From NCBI GenBank assembly GCA_022565395.1, contig JAIUMV010000009.1:62001-126000 (forward strand): 64,000 nucleotides of DNA, in the 5' to 3' direction. The notes under the pieces are model-generated. The model made no database searches. It was not told the origin of the DNA and saw only the letters and a program-made list of their open reading frames with translations. Shown in pieces: positions 8,680 to 17,659 of the stretch. How positions within the stretch are numbered: position 1 is the stretch's first letter; the number at the start of each line of letters is the position of its first letter. Source of the DNA: Marinobacter sp. GTDB taxonomy: Bacteria > Pseudomonadota > Gammaproteobacteria > Pseudomonadales > Oleiphilaceae. Made by a program: the position numbers and the translations under genes.

Positions 8680-10005
8680 TCAGTTCAAATCCCCAAAACA
8701 ACGCCCCTCAGCCACCAAAGCCTTCAACAACCCCGCCGGTGCCCACTGCTCCCCCCCCAGCGACTGATAATAAAACTCCACTCGCTCCAGAATCTCAGCC
8801 AACCCCACCTGGTCCGCCCAGTACAACAACCCACCCCGTACCCGCGGAAAACCATAGCCATACACCCAGGTCACATCCACATCCAGAGCCCGGCTGGCAA
8901 TGCCCTCCTCCAGAATCTTCGCCGCCTCATTCACCATCACATACAGGCAACGCTCCAGAATCTCCTGCTCCGACACCACCCGCGGCCGCACACCCTGCGC
9001 CTCCCGGAACCGGGCAATCAACAGGTCCACTGCCGGGTCAGCCACCGGAACCCGGCTTCCAGACTCATAGCGATACACCCCCGCCTGCGTCTTCTGCCCG
9101 AAACGCCCCTGCTCAGCCAGGGTATCCAGCCAACTGGCGGGCACCTCATCGCCGGCCTTACGCCGCTCCTCCCGAATACGATAGCCCACATCCAGACCTG
9201 CCAGATCAGACATGGCAAACTGCCCCATAGGCATACCGAAATCCGTCAACACCTTGTCGACCGCCGCAGGGGACGTGCCCTCATTGACCAGTGCCGTTGC
9301 CTCATGACCGCGCTGATGCAGGATCCGGTTACCGACAAAGCCATGGCAGTTACCCACCAAAACCGGCACCTTACCGATCTGCCGGGACACCGCCATCACC
9401 GTCGCTTTCACCTCATCGGACGTGGCCTTACCCCGCACATTCTCCACCAGTTTCATCACATTAGCCGGGCTGAAAAAATGCATCCCCACTACGTCAGCCG
9501 GCCGCCCAGTGGCTGCGGCAATCTCATCAATATCCAGTGTTGAGGTATTAGTCGCCAGGATAGCGCCGGGTTTGCACACCCGGTCCAGCGTCGCGAAAAT
9601 CTCGCGCTTGACCGCCATATCCTCAAACACAGCCTCAACCACCAGATCCACATCCCCCAGGTCGTCATAAGACAAGGTAGGCCGAATCAGCGCCATCCGC
9701 TCCTCTACCTGCGCCGACGTAATGCGCCCCTTCGCTGCCGAGTTCTCGTAGTTCCGCCGAATCACCGCCAGCCCACGCTCCAGCGCGGCCGGCTCCACCT
9801 CCAGCAACCATACCGGAATACCGGCATTGGCAAAGTTCATGGCAATGCCGCCCCCCATGGTCCCGGCACCAATCACCCCCACCGACGCCACCGTCCGCAC
9901 CGGTACATCCGCCCCCAACCCGGACACCTGCCCGGCGCGCTCTGTTGCCTGCTGAAGGTAATCCAGGGCTGCCTGTTGTTCTGGAGAAAGCTGCTGATCG
10001 CTCAT
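8680..10005 (-). CDS. 3-hydroxyacyl-CoA dehydrogenase (no enoyl-CoA hydratase domain)
   Basis: A 441-residue protein. A leader of about 40 residues precedes the NAD fold [12 protein letters not shown] (42-53). The catalytic His176 lies in GMHFFSPAN, with Glu188 in KLVE. Two C-terminal helical dehydrogenase domains follow. It oxidises 3-hydroxyacyl-CoA to 3-oxoacyl-CoA with NAD+. The architecture is that of the dehydrogenase part of FadB/PimF-type fusion enzymes, but the N-terminal crotonase domain is missing, so the hydratase must come from elsewhere. It is divergent from the thiolase, with only the IclR gene between. A degenerate copy of the putative IclR operator lies 80-95 bases upstream. 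Confidence 0.9.
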   Translation of the reverse strand: MSDQQLSPEQQAALDYLQQATERAGQVSGLGADVPVRTVASVGVIGAGTMGGGIAMNFANAGIPVWLLEVEPAALERGLAVIRRNYENSAAKGRITSAQVEERMALIRPTLSYDDLGDVDLVVEAVFEDMAVKREIFATLDRVCKPGAILATNTSTLDIDEIAAATGRPADVVGMHFFSPANVMKLVENVRGKATSDEVKATVMAVSRQIGKVPVLVGNCHGFVGNRILHQRGHEATALVNEGTSPAAVDKVLTDFGMPMGQFAMSDLAGLDVGYRIREERRKAGDEVPASWLDTLAEQGRFGQKTQAGVYRYESGSRVPVADPAVDLLIARFREAQGVRPRVVSEQEILERCLYVMVNEAAKILEEGIASRALDVDVTWVYGYGFPRVRGGLLYWADQVGLAEILERVEFYYQSLGGEQWAPAGLLKALVAEGRCFGDLN

Positions 10006-10083
10006 GACTCAATGACCTGTGTGGTTAATCACTGACCACGAGGATAACCCATGGAGAAATGGAGTCAAAAATGATGAAATTCA

Positions 10084-10100
10084 GTACCGCAGAGTGGAAT
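10084..10100. promoter_or_regulatory. Possible second IclR operator, degenerate
   Basis: GTACCGCAGAGTGGAAT matches 12 of 17 positions of the perfect palindrome at 11217-11233. It lies 79-95 bases upstream of the 3-hydroxyacyl-CoA dehydrogenase start. This would place that gene under the same regulator, but the match is weak. Confidence 0.35.
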
Positions 10101-10140
10101 TTCCATGGGATTAGGTGTATCAGGGATGTAAAGGAAAAAC

Positions 10141-10296
10141 CTTTTTGCCGCGGAATCCACGGAAGGACACGGAAAGAAAAAACTGTAGTGGTTAAAAAGA
10201 TAGGCCGCCCGAAGGTTCACAGAAAAACCTCTAACTCACAGCGCGCTTCTACAGCTAAAGTTATTTTTCCGTGTTCTTCCGTGAATTCCGCGGCAA
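10141..10296. repeat. Inverted pair of the CCGCGGAAT repeat (copies 2 and 3)
   Basis: Copy 2 is at 10141-10175 and copy 3, inverted, at 10262-10296; about 85 bases lie between. Together they could form a long imperfect stem. Both resemble copy 1 at 1768-1806. They occupy most of the 321-base gap between the dehydrogenase start and the IclR stop. Nothing else coding is visible there. Confidence 0.6.
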
Positions 10297-10326
10297 ACAA
10301 TCCTTATCTTTCAAAGCGACAACCCC

Positions 10327-11130
10327 TCACACCCCCAGCGATTTGATGTCGCTCGCCAGCATCGCCAACTGGTGCGCCACCGACTTGCGGAGCTCCTGCT
10401 CAGATAACTGGTAAGACGGGGCCGAGCAGCTGAGGGCCATGATGGTGCCGTCGTCGAGGAAAATGGGCACCGCTGCTGCGTTAATGTTGCGATCCCACTC
10501 CCCCAGCGACAAGCAGAAGCCGTGCTCCCGATACTCCCGCATGGCTCGGTCAAGCCCACGCTTGAGAGCCGGCCAGTCCTTACCATGTTTGTTGGCCAGC
10601 GCATCCAGCAGGTGGTTGCGATCCTCCTCGGCCAGGGCCGCACAATAGGCGCGACCAGCAGCAGAGGTGGCCATAGGCAACTTCAGGCCGACTTCCATGC
10701 GCAGCAGAGACGCATCGGGTGGCAACCGGTTTTCCACATAGATCATGTGCAACCGGTCCCGACAGGTGAGCCCCACAGAACTGTTGGTGCGGCGGGCAAA
10801 TTCATCCATATAGGGTTTGGCCAACTGGCGGATACGCAAGTTGGACACATACGCATAACCCAGCGCCAGCACACCGGAGTTGAGCTGATACTTCTCCAAC
10901 TGAGGCGAGTAGCTGAGGTAACCCAGTTGCGTCAGGGTATAGGTCATCCGGGTCACCGTTGCCTTGGGCAACCCCGTCAGCCGGGAAATCTCCTGGTTGC
11001 CCAGAATCGCCGAGCCCTGACCGAACGCACGCAGCACATCAAGCCCCCGGGCCAAAGCTTCCACAAACTTGCGATCCTTCACCGGCCCATCCGGCTTGTC
11101 GCCTGACGCCTGCCTCACCTTATCTACCAC
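10327..11130 (-). CDS. IclR family transcriptional regulator
   Basis: A protein of about 267 residues. The N-terminal winged helix-turn-helix includes EISRLTGLPKATVTRMTYTL, and the C-terminal effector-binding domain shows the IclR pattern (SAAGRAY, INAAAVPIF). IclR proteins bind small carboxylic acids or CoA-pathway intermediates. I chose GTG at 11128-11130 because GGAG stands six bases upstream. GTG at 11140-11142 would add four residues but has no ribosome binding site. It sits between the dehydrogenase and the thiolase and probably controls the island, most likely through the palindrome at 11217-11233. Confidence 0.9.
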   Translation of the reverse strand: MVDKVRQASGDKPDGPVKDRKFVEALARGLDVLRAFGQGSAILGNQEISRLTGLPKATVTRMTYTLTQLGYLSYSPQLEKYQLNSGVLALGYAYVSNLRIRQLAKPYMDEFARRTNSSVGLTCRDRLHMIYVENRLPPDASLLRMEVGLKLPMATSAAGRAYCAALAEEDRNHLLDALANKHGKDWPALKRGLDRAMREYREHGFCLSLGEWDRNINAAAVPIFLDDGTIMALSCSAPSYQLSEQELRKSVAHQLAMLASDIKSLGV

Positions 11131-11216
11131 GCCTTTCTCCACATCACGCAGACCAGACCGACTATTGCCACACAGGGGGCAAGGGGCTATTCTGTGACCA
11201 ACATTAATGAAACCAT

Positions 11217-11233
11217 GTTCCGCTGTGCGGAAC
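11217..11233. promoter_or_regulatory. Perfect palindrome, likely IclR operator
   Basis: GTTCCGC-TGT-GCGGAAC is a perfect 7-3-7 inverted repeat. It ends 37 bases before the thiolase ATG and lies 87 bases upstream of the IclR start. The shape and size suit IclR-type operators. The position could serve autoregulation, control of the thiolase operon, or both. Confidence 0.65.
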
Positions 11234-11270
11234 TATAGCCCGGTTTACTGACCACAGCAAGGTAAAGTCC

Positions 11271-12473
11271 ATGGATGCCTATATATACGACGGCCTGCGC
11301 ACCCCTTTTGGACGCCACGCCGGCAGCCTCGCCACTCTGCGCCCGGACGACCTGCTGGCCACGGCCATCAACGCCTTGGTTGCACGCAACCCTTTCCAGC
11401 GGGCGGACTATGAGGATGTCATTGCCGGCTGTTCCATTCAGGCCGGTGAAGACGGCCGCAACATCGCCCGTCATGCGGCCTTGCTGGCGGGCCTGCCGGT
11501 GGAAACCGGTGGCCAGACCGTCAACCGCCTCTGCGGCTCCGGCCTCGCCGCCATCATCGACACTGCCCGCGCCCTGCACTGCGGTGATGGCGAATTGTTT
11601 ATTGCTGGCGGGGTCGAAAGCATGAGCCGTGCCCCCTTTGTCATCGCCAAAAGCGACAGCCCCTTCTCGCGCAGCTTCAATTGGTACGACACCACCCTCG
11701 GCGCTCGCTTCCCCAACCCGAGACTGACAAGTCAGTACGGCGAAGACACCATGCCGGAAACTGCCGAAAACGTGGCTCGGGACCTGAATATCAGCCGCGA
11801 AGCCGTCGATCGCTACGCCGCGCAAACCCAGCAACGTTATCAGGCAGCTCTGGCTGATGGTTTTTTCGCCGATGAAATCCTGGCTGTAGACGTGCCCCAA
11901 GGGCGAAAAGCGCCCCCCCTGGAGGTCACAGAAGACGAACACCCTCGGCCAGACACGAGCTACGACAAACTCGCCAAACTCAAACCCCTGTTCGCGGGTG
12001 GCGTAGTCACTGCGGGCAACGCCTCTGGCATCAACGACGGCGCCTGCGCCCTGATCATGGGCAGCCTCGCTGCCGGCAGAAAAGCCAGTCTCAAACCCCG
12101 CGGCCGCATTCTCAGCGCCGCTATCGCTGGCGTGCCACCCCGCATCATGGGCCTTGGCCCGGTTCCCGCCTGCCAAAAAGCGCTGCAACGAGCCGGGCTC
12201 AGCCTCGCCGATATGGACGTTATCGAAATCAACGAAGCCTTCGCCGCCCAGATCCTCGGCTGCACCCAACAACTGGGACTCGACGCCAGCGATCCCCGCT
12301 TCAATCCCAATGGCGGCGCCATCGCCGTCGGCCACCCCCTCGGCGCCTCCGGCAGCCGTCTCGCCCTCACGGCCTTACGCCAACTGGAGCGCACGGGTGG
12401 CCGCTATGCACTGGTCAGCCTGTGCATCGGCATCGGTCAGGGCATCGCCGCGGTTATAGAAAGAGTAAAGTGA
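11271..12473 (+). CDS. Acetyl-CoA C-acyltransferase (thiolase, PcaF/PaaJ/PimB-like)
   Basis: A 400-residue thiolase with nucleophile Cys88 in NRLCGSG, His355 in [10 protein letters not shown] and Cys385 in SLCIGIGQG. It cleaves 3-oxoacyl-CoA with CoA to acetyl-CoA and a shortened acyl-CoA. The motif [12 protein letters not shown] and the length resemble thiolases for dicarboxyl-CoA substrates such as 3-oxoadipyl-CoA or 3-oxopimeloyl-CoA. That specificity is inferred. AAGG stands eight bases before the ATG. It is the first gene of the rightward operon. Confidence 0.9.
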   Translation: MDAYIYDGLRTPFGRHAGSLATLRPDDLLATAINALVARNPFQRADYEDVIAGCSIQAGEDGRNIARHAALLAGLPVETGGQTVNRLCGSGLAAIIDTARALHCGDGELFIAGGVESMSRAPFVIAKSDSPFSRSFNWYDTTLGARFPNPRLTSQYGEDTMPETAENVARDLNISREAVDRYAAQTQQRYQAALADGFFADEILAVDVPQGRKAPPLEVTEDEHPRPDTSYDKLAKLKPLFAGGVVTAGNASGINDGACALIMGSLAAGRKASLKPRGRILSAAIAGVPPRIMGLGPVPACQKALQRAGLSLADMDVIEINEAFAAQILGCTQQLGLDASDPRFNPNGGAIAVGHPLGASGSRLALTALRQLERTGGRYALVSLCIGIGQGIAAVIERVK

Positions 12474-12614
12474 AATGACGGCAAACCAGCCATCAGCGAA
12501 GAACGCCAGCGTCAAATCCCGGGCAAGCTCTGTCCTTATTGGGACCGCCGACAACAGAAATTCTTGCGTCGAACTTGACCAAAAAGCTTTAGCTCAAACT
12601 TCTGACATCGATTC

Positions 12615-12801
12615 GCAGGTTGGCTGTGCCCTTATTGGGACCGTCGGCAGCATGGATGCTGCCGTCGAGCGTACATGGGTTCGGCCAAGCGATTGTGAAG
12701 CAAAGCTTCACGCGCAGGCCGAACGACCGCAATCTGTGATTGCGGGCCGGGCCCCGGAGGGGGATTCACAGCGTGTCCCGATAAGGGCACAGCCAACCTG
12801 C
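12615..12801 (+). repeat. Structured intergenic repeat, copy C (expanded)
   Basis: The 27-bp arms at 12615-12641 and 12775-12801 pair with a single mismatch. The inner hairpin (12645-12664, loop ATGGAT) is followed by the same box 1 GAGCGTACATGG (12667-12678) and box 2 ATTCACAGCGT (12764-12774) as copies A and B, although the stems have quite different sequences. About 85 extra bases with further hairpins lie between the boxes. A partial left arm also occurs at 12531-12556. The 424-base gap 12474-12897 between thiolase and glutaryl-CoA dehydrogenase is mostly this element. The frame of the next gene reads through it, but that translation looks like non-protein sequence. Confidence 0.65.
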
Positions 12802-12897
12802 AGCCCCATTAGTTCGTTACCGCACCACAGCCACCCAAATAAAGAATGCGCCCCGCAGAAGGGCACCAAGCACACGAATCAAGGAGCCACACCAACC

Positions 12898-14061
12898 ATG
12901 AACACCGCCTGGAACGACCTACTAGGTCTGGACGATCAGCTAGACCCCACTGAGCGCCAGATACGCGACAACATCCGCAACTTCTGCGACAACCAGCTCA
13001 TGCCCGGCATCACCCAGGCCAACCGCCACGAACAGTTCGACCGCACCCTCTTTAACCGCATGGGCGAACTCGGCATGCTCGGCGCCACTACCGCCGAAAC
13101 CTATGGTGGCCCTGGCCTCAACCATGTCGCCTACGGCCTTATCGCCCGCGAAGTGGAACGGGTAGACTCCGCCTACCGCTCCGCCCTCAGCGTACAGTCC
13201 TCCCTGGTCATGTACCCCATCGAACAATACGCCAGCGAAGCCACCAAACAACGCCTGCTGCCCAAGCTCGCCAGCGGCGAGTACGTCGGGTGTTTTGGCC
13301 TTACCGAGCCCAACCACGGCTCTGATCCCGGCGCCATGGAAACCCGCGCCAAAACCACCGACGGCGGCTACCTGCTCAGCGGCGCCAAAACCTGGATCAC
13401 CAACAGCCCCATCGCCGACGTCTTCGTGGTCTGGGCCAAACTCGACGGCAACGTCACCGGCTTTGTCATTGAACGGGGCGCCAAAGGCCTTGAGACACCG
13501 AAAATTGACGGCAAATTCTCCCTACGGGCGTCCGTCACCGGCTCCATCTTCATGGACAACGTCTTTGTACCGGAAGAAAACCGACTGCAGGTTGAAGGCC
13601 TCAAAGGCCCCTTCAGCTGTCTGAACAAAGCCCGCTACGGCATCTGCTGGGGCGCCATGGGCGCGGCGGAATTCTGCTGGCACGCCGCCCGTCAGTATGT
13701 ACTCGACCGCCACCAGTTTGGCCGCCCCCTGGCTGCCAACCAGTTGATCCAGAAAAAACTCGCCGACATGCAAACCGATATTACCCTCGGTCTGCAAGGT
13801 GCGCTGCGCCTCGGCCGCATGATGGACGCTGGCACCGCCAGTACCGACGCGGTTTCCCTGATGAAACGCAACAATTGCGGCAAAGCTCTGGATATCGCCC
13901 GCATCGCCCGGGATATGCATGGCGGTAACGGCATCGCCGACGAGTACCACGTCATCCGCCACGCGCTGAACCTGGAAGCCGTCAATACCTACGAGGGCAC
14001 CCACGACATCCACGCCCTGATTCTGGGCCGCGGACAGACAGGCATACAGGCCTTTTTCTGA
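12898..14061 (+). CDS. gcdH: Glutaryl-CoA dehydrogenase
   Basis: A 387-residue acyl-CoA dehydrogenase. The signatures are those of glutaryl-CoA dehydrogenase: [17 protein letters not shown], then [16 protein letters not shown], and the catalytic Glu366 in [16 protein letters not shown]. The enzyme oxidises and decarboxylates glutaryl-CoA to crotonyl-CoA, passing electrons to ETF. ATG at 12898 is chosen because AAGGAG lies eleven bases upstream and homology begins there. The frame is open 141 codons further, but only through the repeat element. It is followed nine bases later by the PimC-like gene. Confidence 0.93.
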   Translation: MNTAWNDLLGLDDQLDPTERQIRDNIRNFCDNQLMPGITQANRHEQFDRTLFNRMGELGMLGATTAETYGGPGLNHVAYGLIAREVERVDSAYRSALSVQSSLVMYPIEQYASEATKQRLLPKLASGEYVGCFGLTEPNHGSDPGAMETRAKTTDGGYLLSGAKTWITNSPIADVFVVWAKLDGNVTGFVIERGAKGLETPKIDGKFSLRASVTGSIFMDNVFVPEENRLQVEGLKGPFSCLNKARYGICWGAMGAAEFCWHAARQYVLDRHQFGRPLAANQLIQKKLADMQTDITLGLQGALRLGRMMDAGTASTDAVSLMKRNNCGKALDIARIARDMHGGNGIADEYHVIRHALNLEAVNTYEGTHDIHALILGRGQTGIQAFF

Positions 14062-14070
14062 GGAGCCACC

Positions 14071-15267
14071 ATGGACCTGAACTACAACGACAATGAACGG
14101 GCCTTCCGTGACCAGGTCCGGCAGTTTCTCAAGGACCGACTGCCCGCAGACATCGCCGAAAAAGTTCGCGGCGGCCGTCGCCTTACCCGCCAGGATCACG
14201 ACACCTGGCGACAGCGACTGGTGGATCAGGGCTGGTATGCCAGCCACTGGCCAACAGCCTGGGGCGGCACCGAATGGACCCCTATCCAGAAACATATCTT
14301 TGACGAGGAATGTAACGCCCACGGGGCCCCCAGAGTGATTCCCTTCGGCGTCAACATGGTCGCCCCGGTCATTCTCCGTTTTGGCAATGATGCCCAGAAA
14401 CAGTACTACCTGCCCAAAATCCTCAGCGGCGAACACTGGTGGTGCCAGGGCTACTCCGAACCCGGTGCCGGCTCAGACCTGGCGGCACTGAAAACCCGGG
14501 CTGACCGGGACGGTGACCACTATATCGTCAATGGTCAGAAGACCTGGACCACCCTGGGCCACTACGCCAACATGATTTTTTGCCTGGTGCGCACCGGCCG
14601 TGATGGCAAGCCCCAGGAAGGTATCTCCTTCCTGCTGATTGATATGAATAGCCCCGGTGTCACCGTCCGCCCTATCATCACACTGGACGGCGAGCATGAG
14701 GTAAACGAAGTGTTCTTCGATAATGTGCGTGTCCCGGTAGAGAACCGGGTCGGTGAAGAAAACCAGGGGTGGACCTATGCCAAATACCTGCTCACCTATG
14801 AGCGCACCGGGCTGGCGGGGATAGGCGCCTCCAAAGCGGCCCTGACCCACCTCAAAGCCCTGGCCAGCCGTCGCATCAGCCAGGGCCGCCCGCTGCTGGA
14901 CGACCCGGTATTCCGGCGCCGTATTGCAGACGTTGAAATCAACCTGCGCGCCGCAGAAATAAGTAACCTGCGCATTATCGCCGCCGCCAGCAATGGCGGT
15001 ATTCCGGGGGCAGAAAGTTCCATGCTGAAAGTACGCGGCACCGAGATTCGCCAAACCATAACCGACCTGCTGCGCCGTGCCCTCGGGCCCTATGCCCTGC
15101 CCTTCCCCGAAGAGGAACTGGCACTGGACTATGGCGGCGACTACCTGTCTGACCGCTACGCTGCGGCTCTGACACCGCAGTATTTCAATATGCGCAAACT
15201 CTCAATCTTTGGCGGCTCCAATGAGATCCAGAAGAACATTGTCGCCAAAATGATACTGGGGCTCTGA
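14071..15267 (+). CDS. Acyl-CoA dehydrogenase, PimC-like large subunit
   Basis: A 398-residue acyl-CoA dehydrogenase. It shows WWCQGYSEPGAGSDLA, NGQKTWTTLGHYAN, GISFLLIDMNSPGVTVRP and the C-terminal FGGSNEIQKNI. These resemble the large subunit of pimeloyl-CoA dehydrogenase (PimC). The ATG is preceded by GAGGAG. The next gene starts after two bases and encodes the matching small subunit, so the pair probably works as a heteromeric enzyme, as in the pim operon of Rhodopseudomonas. Other substrates (cyclic or branched acyl-CoAs) are possible. Confidence 0.85.
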   Translation: MDLNYNDNERAFRDQVRQFLKDRLPADIAEKVRGGRRLTRQDHDTWRQRLVDQGWYASHWPTAWGGTEWTPIQKHIFDEECNAHGAPRVIPFGVNMVAPVILRFGNDAQKQYYLPKILSGEHWWCQGYSEPGAGSDLAALKTRADRDGDHYIVNGQKTWTTLGHYANMIFCLVRTGRDGKPQEGISFLLIDMNSPGVTVRPIITLDGEHEVNEVFFDNVRVPVENRVGEENQGWTYAKYLLTYERTGLAGIGASKAALTHLKALASRRISQGRPLLDDPVFRRRIADVEINLRAAEISNLRIIAAASNGGIPGAESSMLKVRGTEIRQTITDLLRRALGPYALPFPEEELALDYGGDYLSDRYAAALTPQYFNMRKLSIFGGSNEIQKNIVAKMILGL

Positions 15268-15269
15268 TC

Positions 15270-16385
15270 ATGGACTTTTCCCTGACTGATGAGCAGCAGA
15301 TGCTGCAAGACACCACCGAAAGACTACTACGGGAGACCTACCCCTTCGATGTACGGGAAGCCGCTCGCCAGACTGACGCCGGATTCAGTACCACGCTGTG
15401 GCAACAACTGGGCGAACTGGGCCTAACCGCCGTCCCTTTTGATGAGCCATGGGGCGGGTTTAGTGGCCAGGGGCTGGAGGTACACCTGGTCATGAAAGCC
15501 CTGGGCCGCAGCCTCAGCCTGGAGCCCTATCTGCAAAGCGTGGTGATGGCAGGGGGGCTGATCAGCGCCGCAGGCAGCCCGGAACAACAGGACCAATGGC
15601 TGCCCAAGATCGCATCAGCAAGCACCGTATTAACGGTGGCCGCGCTGGAACCTCACAGCCATTATGACCCCCACGCCATCGAAACCCTGGCGGAACGTAC
15701 ACCCAGCGGCTGGTGCCTGCAGGGGCGTAAATCTGTCGTTGTTGCCGGTCATTGCGCTGACGCCATTATCCTCAACGCCATGACCGATGCTGGCCCAGCC
15801 CTGTTTATAGTGCCCACAGACAGCCGTGGCCTTACCCGCCGAAGCTATCCGACAGTGGACGGCCGCAAGGGCTGTGATCTGTTCCTGGACGGCGTTAGCC
15901 TGCCTGCAAGCGCACTGCTGGGTACCCCCGGCGATGGTCAGCCGGTACTGGACTATCAGCTGGGCCGGGGCATTGCCGGACTGTGCGCTGAAGCGGTAGG
16001 CGCCATGGAAGTGGCTACCGAGCTCACGCTCGACTACCTGAAAACCCGCCGGCAGTTTGGTGTGCCCATCGGCAAATTCCAGGTATTGCAACACCGCATG
16101 GTGGATATGTGCTCCGAGTTGGAGCAGGCGCGATCCATGGCCCTGCTGGCAGCCAGTGTCGCTGACAGTCCGGCCAGTGAGACACGCCAGCAGGCGTTAC
16201 ACGCTGCCAAGGTGGTGGTGGGCCGAGCCGGACAAATGATTGCGGAACAAGCCATACAACTGCATGGCGGCATCGGCATGACCTGGGAGTACAGCCTGAG
16301 CCATTACGCCAAGCGACTCGTAATGATCAACCATGAGCTGGGAGATGACGACTACCACCTGGACCGTTACGCAGCACTGATGTGA
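15270..16385 (+). CDS. Acyl-CoA dehydrogenase, PimD-like small subunit
   Basis: A 371-residue acyl-CoA dehydrogenase partner starting MDFSLTDEQQMLQD. It shows GLCAEAVGAMEVA, the conserved RQFGVPIGKFQVLQHRMVDM and LHGGIGMTWEYSLSHYAKRL. The sequence resembles PimD, the small subunit of pimeloyl-CoA dehydrogenase. It begins two bases after the stop of the large subunit. With thiolase, glutaryl-CoA dehydrogenase and hydroxyacyl-CoA dehydrogenase nearby, it supports odd-chain dicarboxylate oxidation. A CoA ligase and an enoyl-CoA hydratase are not in the window. Confidence 0.85.
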   Translation: MDFSLTDEQQMLQDTTERLLRETYPFDVREAARQTDAGFSTTLWQQLGELGLTAVPFDEPWGGFSGQGLEVHLVMKALGRSLSLEPYLQSVVMAGGLISAAGSPEQQDQWLPKIASASTVLTVAALEPHSHYDPHAIETLAERTPSGWCLQGRKSVVVAGHCADAIILNAMTDAGPALFIVPTDSRGLTRRSYPTVDGRKGCDLFLDGVSLPASALLGTPGDGQPVLDYQLGRGIAGLCAEAVGAMEVATELTLDYLKTRRQFGVPIGKFQVLQHRMVDMCSELEQARSMALLAASVADSPASETRQQALHAAKVVVGRAGQMIAEQAIQLHGGIGMTWEYSLSHYAKRLVMINHELGDDDYHLDRYAALM

Positions 16386-16433
16386 TACTGAACTCGTCTC
16401 CCCCATTGCCTATCGCAGACAAGGAAACTGTAG

Positions 16434-16883
16434 ATGAAACGACTGGTCGCCCTTACCGCCGCCCTGACCCTGTTAGCCGGGTGCAGCGGCACGCCCAATC
16501 GCAGTTACGACGACCTGCTGGTTAACGGCCTGCCACCCTGCCCCAGCTCACCCAACTGTTTACGCAGCGATGATCCATCAGAACAGCACCGTACCAGCAT
16601 GCTGCAACTGACGGGCGACTGGCAAACCCAGCGGGCCGGCATTATCGACGCCGCGCAGGAACTGCCGCGCACGGCGCTGGTGGATGACTATCCCGAGTAC
16701 CTGCGTTTTGTGGCTACCAGTAAAATGATGCGCTATAAGGACGATCTGGAGCTGCTACACCGGGGCGATGGCCAGGTGCAGATACGTTCTGCCTCCCGCG
16801 TGGGTTACCGGGATTTTGGCGTTAACGCAGAGCGGATAGAACAGCTTACCGGTCATCTTAAAGCACGGGGCCTTATCCAATGA
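16434..16883 (+). CDS. DUF1499 family lipoprotein
   Basis: A 149-residue protein with a lipoprotein signal ending LLAGC (Cys at about residue 17). It then shows the DUF1499 pattern: CPSSPNCLRSD early, FVATSKMMRYKDDLEL in the middle, and QIRSASRVGYRDFGVNAERIE near the end. It is probably anchored in the outer membrane or periplasm; function unknown. AAGGA lies eight bases before the ATG. Its stop overlaps the start of the next gene (ATGA). Confidence 0.85.
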   Translation: MKRLVALTAALTLLAGCSGTPNRSYDDLLVNGLPPCPSSPNCLRSDDPSEQHRTSMLQLTGDWQTQRAGIIDAAQELPRTALVDDYPEYLRFVATSKMMRYKDDLELLHRGDGQVQIRSASRVGYRDFGVNAERIEQLTGHLKARGLIQ

Positions 16884-17377
16884 CACCTTCTGAGCAGGAC
16901 GGCGGCTCCCCGGAAGAAGCCCTGGCCAGCCTGCTGGACAGTATTCAGCCCGGCAGCCTTGTGGCCGGTGGTAAGCTGGCTCAGCGATTGGCCGTTCACT
17001 GGTGCCGTCACAATCCTGACACCCACCTGCTGACGCTTGAAACAGGCAACCTCGCTGCGGCCTTCCCCCTTGCCCGAACCCCTGATCTGGTGCTCCTCAC
17101 AGAAACGCTGGAGCAGCTTGACAAGGAAAGCGGCACCCTGCTGCTGGGCCAGTTGCGCAACTATGGCAGCCACCAGATCGCTGTCCTGGTGGGCGCTCAA
17201 GCCCAGTGGCACCGCAATGATTTCATCGCCCTGGGCTTTCTTCAACAGGCGCACTTTGCCGGGCCGCCTCAGCAACAACTCTACAGTTACAATCTGGACG
17301 CCTATAACTTCAAGCGCCGCTGGAACAGCCCTGAGCATTGGGCCAACCCAGAAATGTGGGGTAAAAGCTGGTGGTAA
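16880..17377 (+). CDS. DUF6231-like hypothetical protein
   Basis: A 165-residue soluble protein without signal peptide or clear motif of known activity. It begins like a small Rossmann-type fold (VAGGKLAQRLAVHW, then PDLVLLTETLE). It ends with a conserved aromatic tail, YNFKRRWNSPEHWANPEMWGKSWW split over two segments. The tail resembles a family seen in pseudomonads (DUF6231); that assignment is from memory. It is translationally coupled to the DUF1499 lipoprotein by a four-base overlap. Confidence 0.7.
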   Translation: MTPSEQDGGSPEEALASLLDSIQPGSLVAGGKLAQRLAVHWCRHNPDTHLLTLETGNLAAAFPLARTPDLVLLTETLEQLDKESGTLLLGQLRNYGSHQIAVLVGAQAQWHRNDFIALGFLQQAHFAGPPQQQLYSYNLDAYNFKRRWNSPEHWANPEMWGKSWW

Positions 17378-17643
17378 AACGGCTTTGTGGGCCAGGAATG
17401 TAAAATAATTTTTGACCTTCGTCAGCTCTCTTTACACCCTGAGACAGACGTCACAGAACTTATCCGTTTTCAAAGCTAAGCATATTCAGCCAAAAACTGG
17501 CCAATGCCCGAACACATACATATATATCAATGAGTTAAATAGCCAAAGGTGAGGACCTCACTCACTGAACAGCTCGTCAGCCTTTTATACACAGACGTAC
17601 CACAAAAAAAATAACCCATTGTTTTTATTGCCATTGTAAACAT

Positions 17644-17659
17644 TGGCACGTTTCCAGCA
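17644..17659 (+). promoter_or_regulatory. Sigma-54 (-24/-12) promoter of the PEP-CTERM gene
   Basis: TGGCACGTTTCCAGCA matches the sigma-54 consensus TGGCACG-N4-TTGCW at the complete -24 block and at the -12 GCA. Transcription should begin near 17671, 70 bases before the ATG. It sits in the 364-base gap 17378-17741, which is AT-richer than its surroundings and otherwise shows nothing coding. Confidence 0.7.

Noticed and set aside
11187-12335. Large minus-strand frame (382 codons) opposite the thiolase
   Set aside because: The thiolase has full motifs; the antisense frame is alanine/glycine-rich without domain and reflects GC-rich codon bias.
12475-12897. N-terminal extension of the glutaryl-CoA dehydrogenase
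   Set aside because: It reads through the structured repeat; a ribosome binding site and family homology start at 12898.
13522-14436. Minus-strand frame of 304 codons opposite gcdH and the PimC-like gene
   Set aside because: It crosses two real genes and shows no motif or ribosome binding site.
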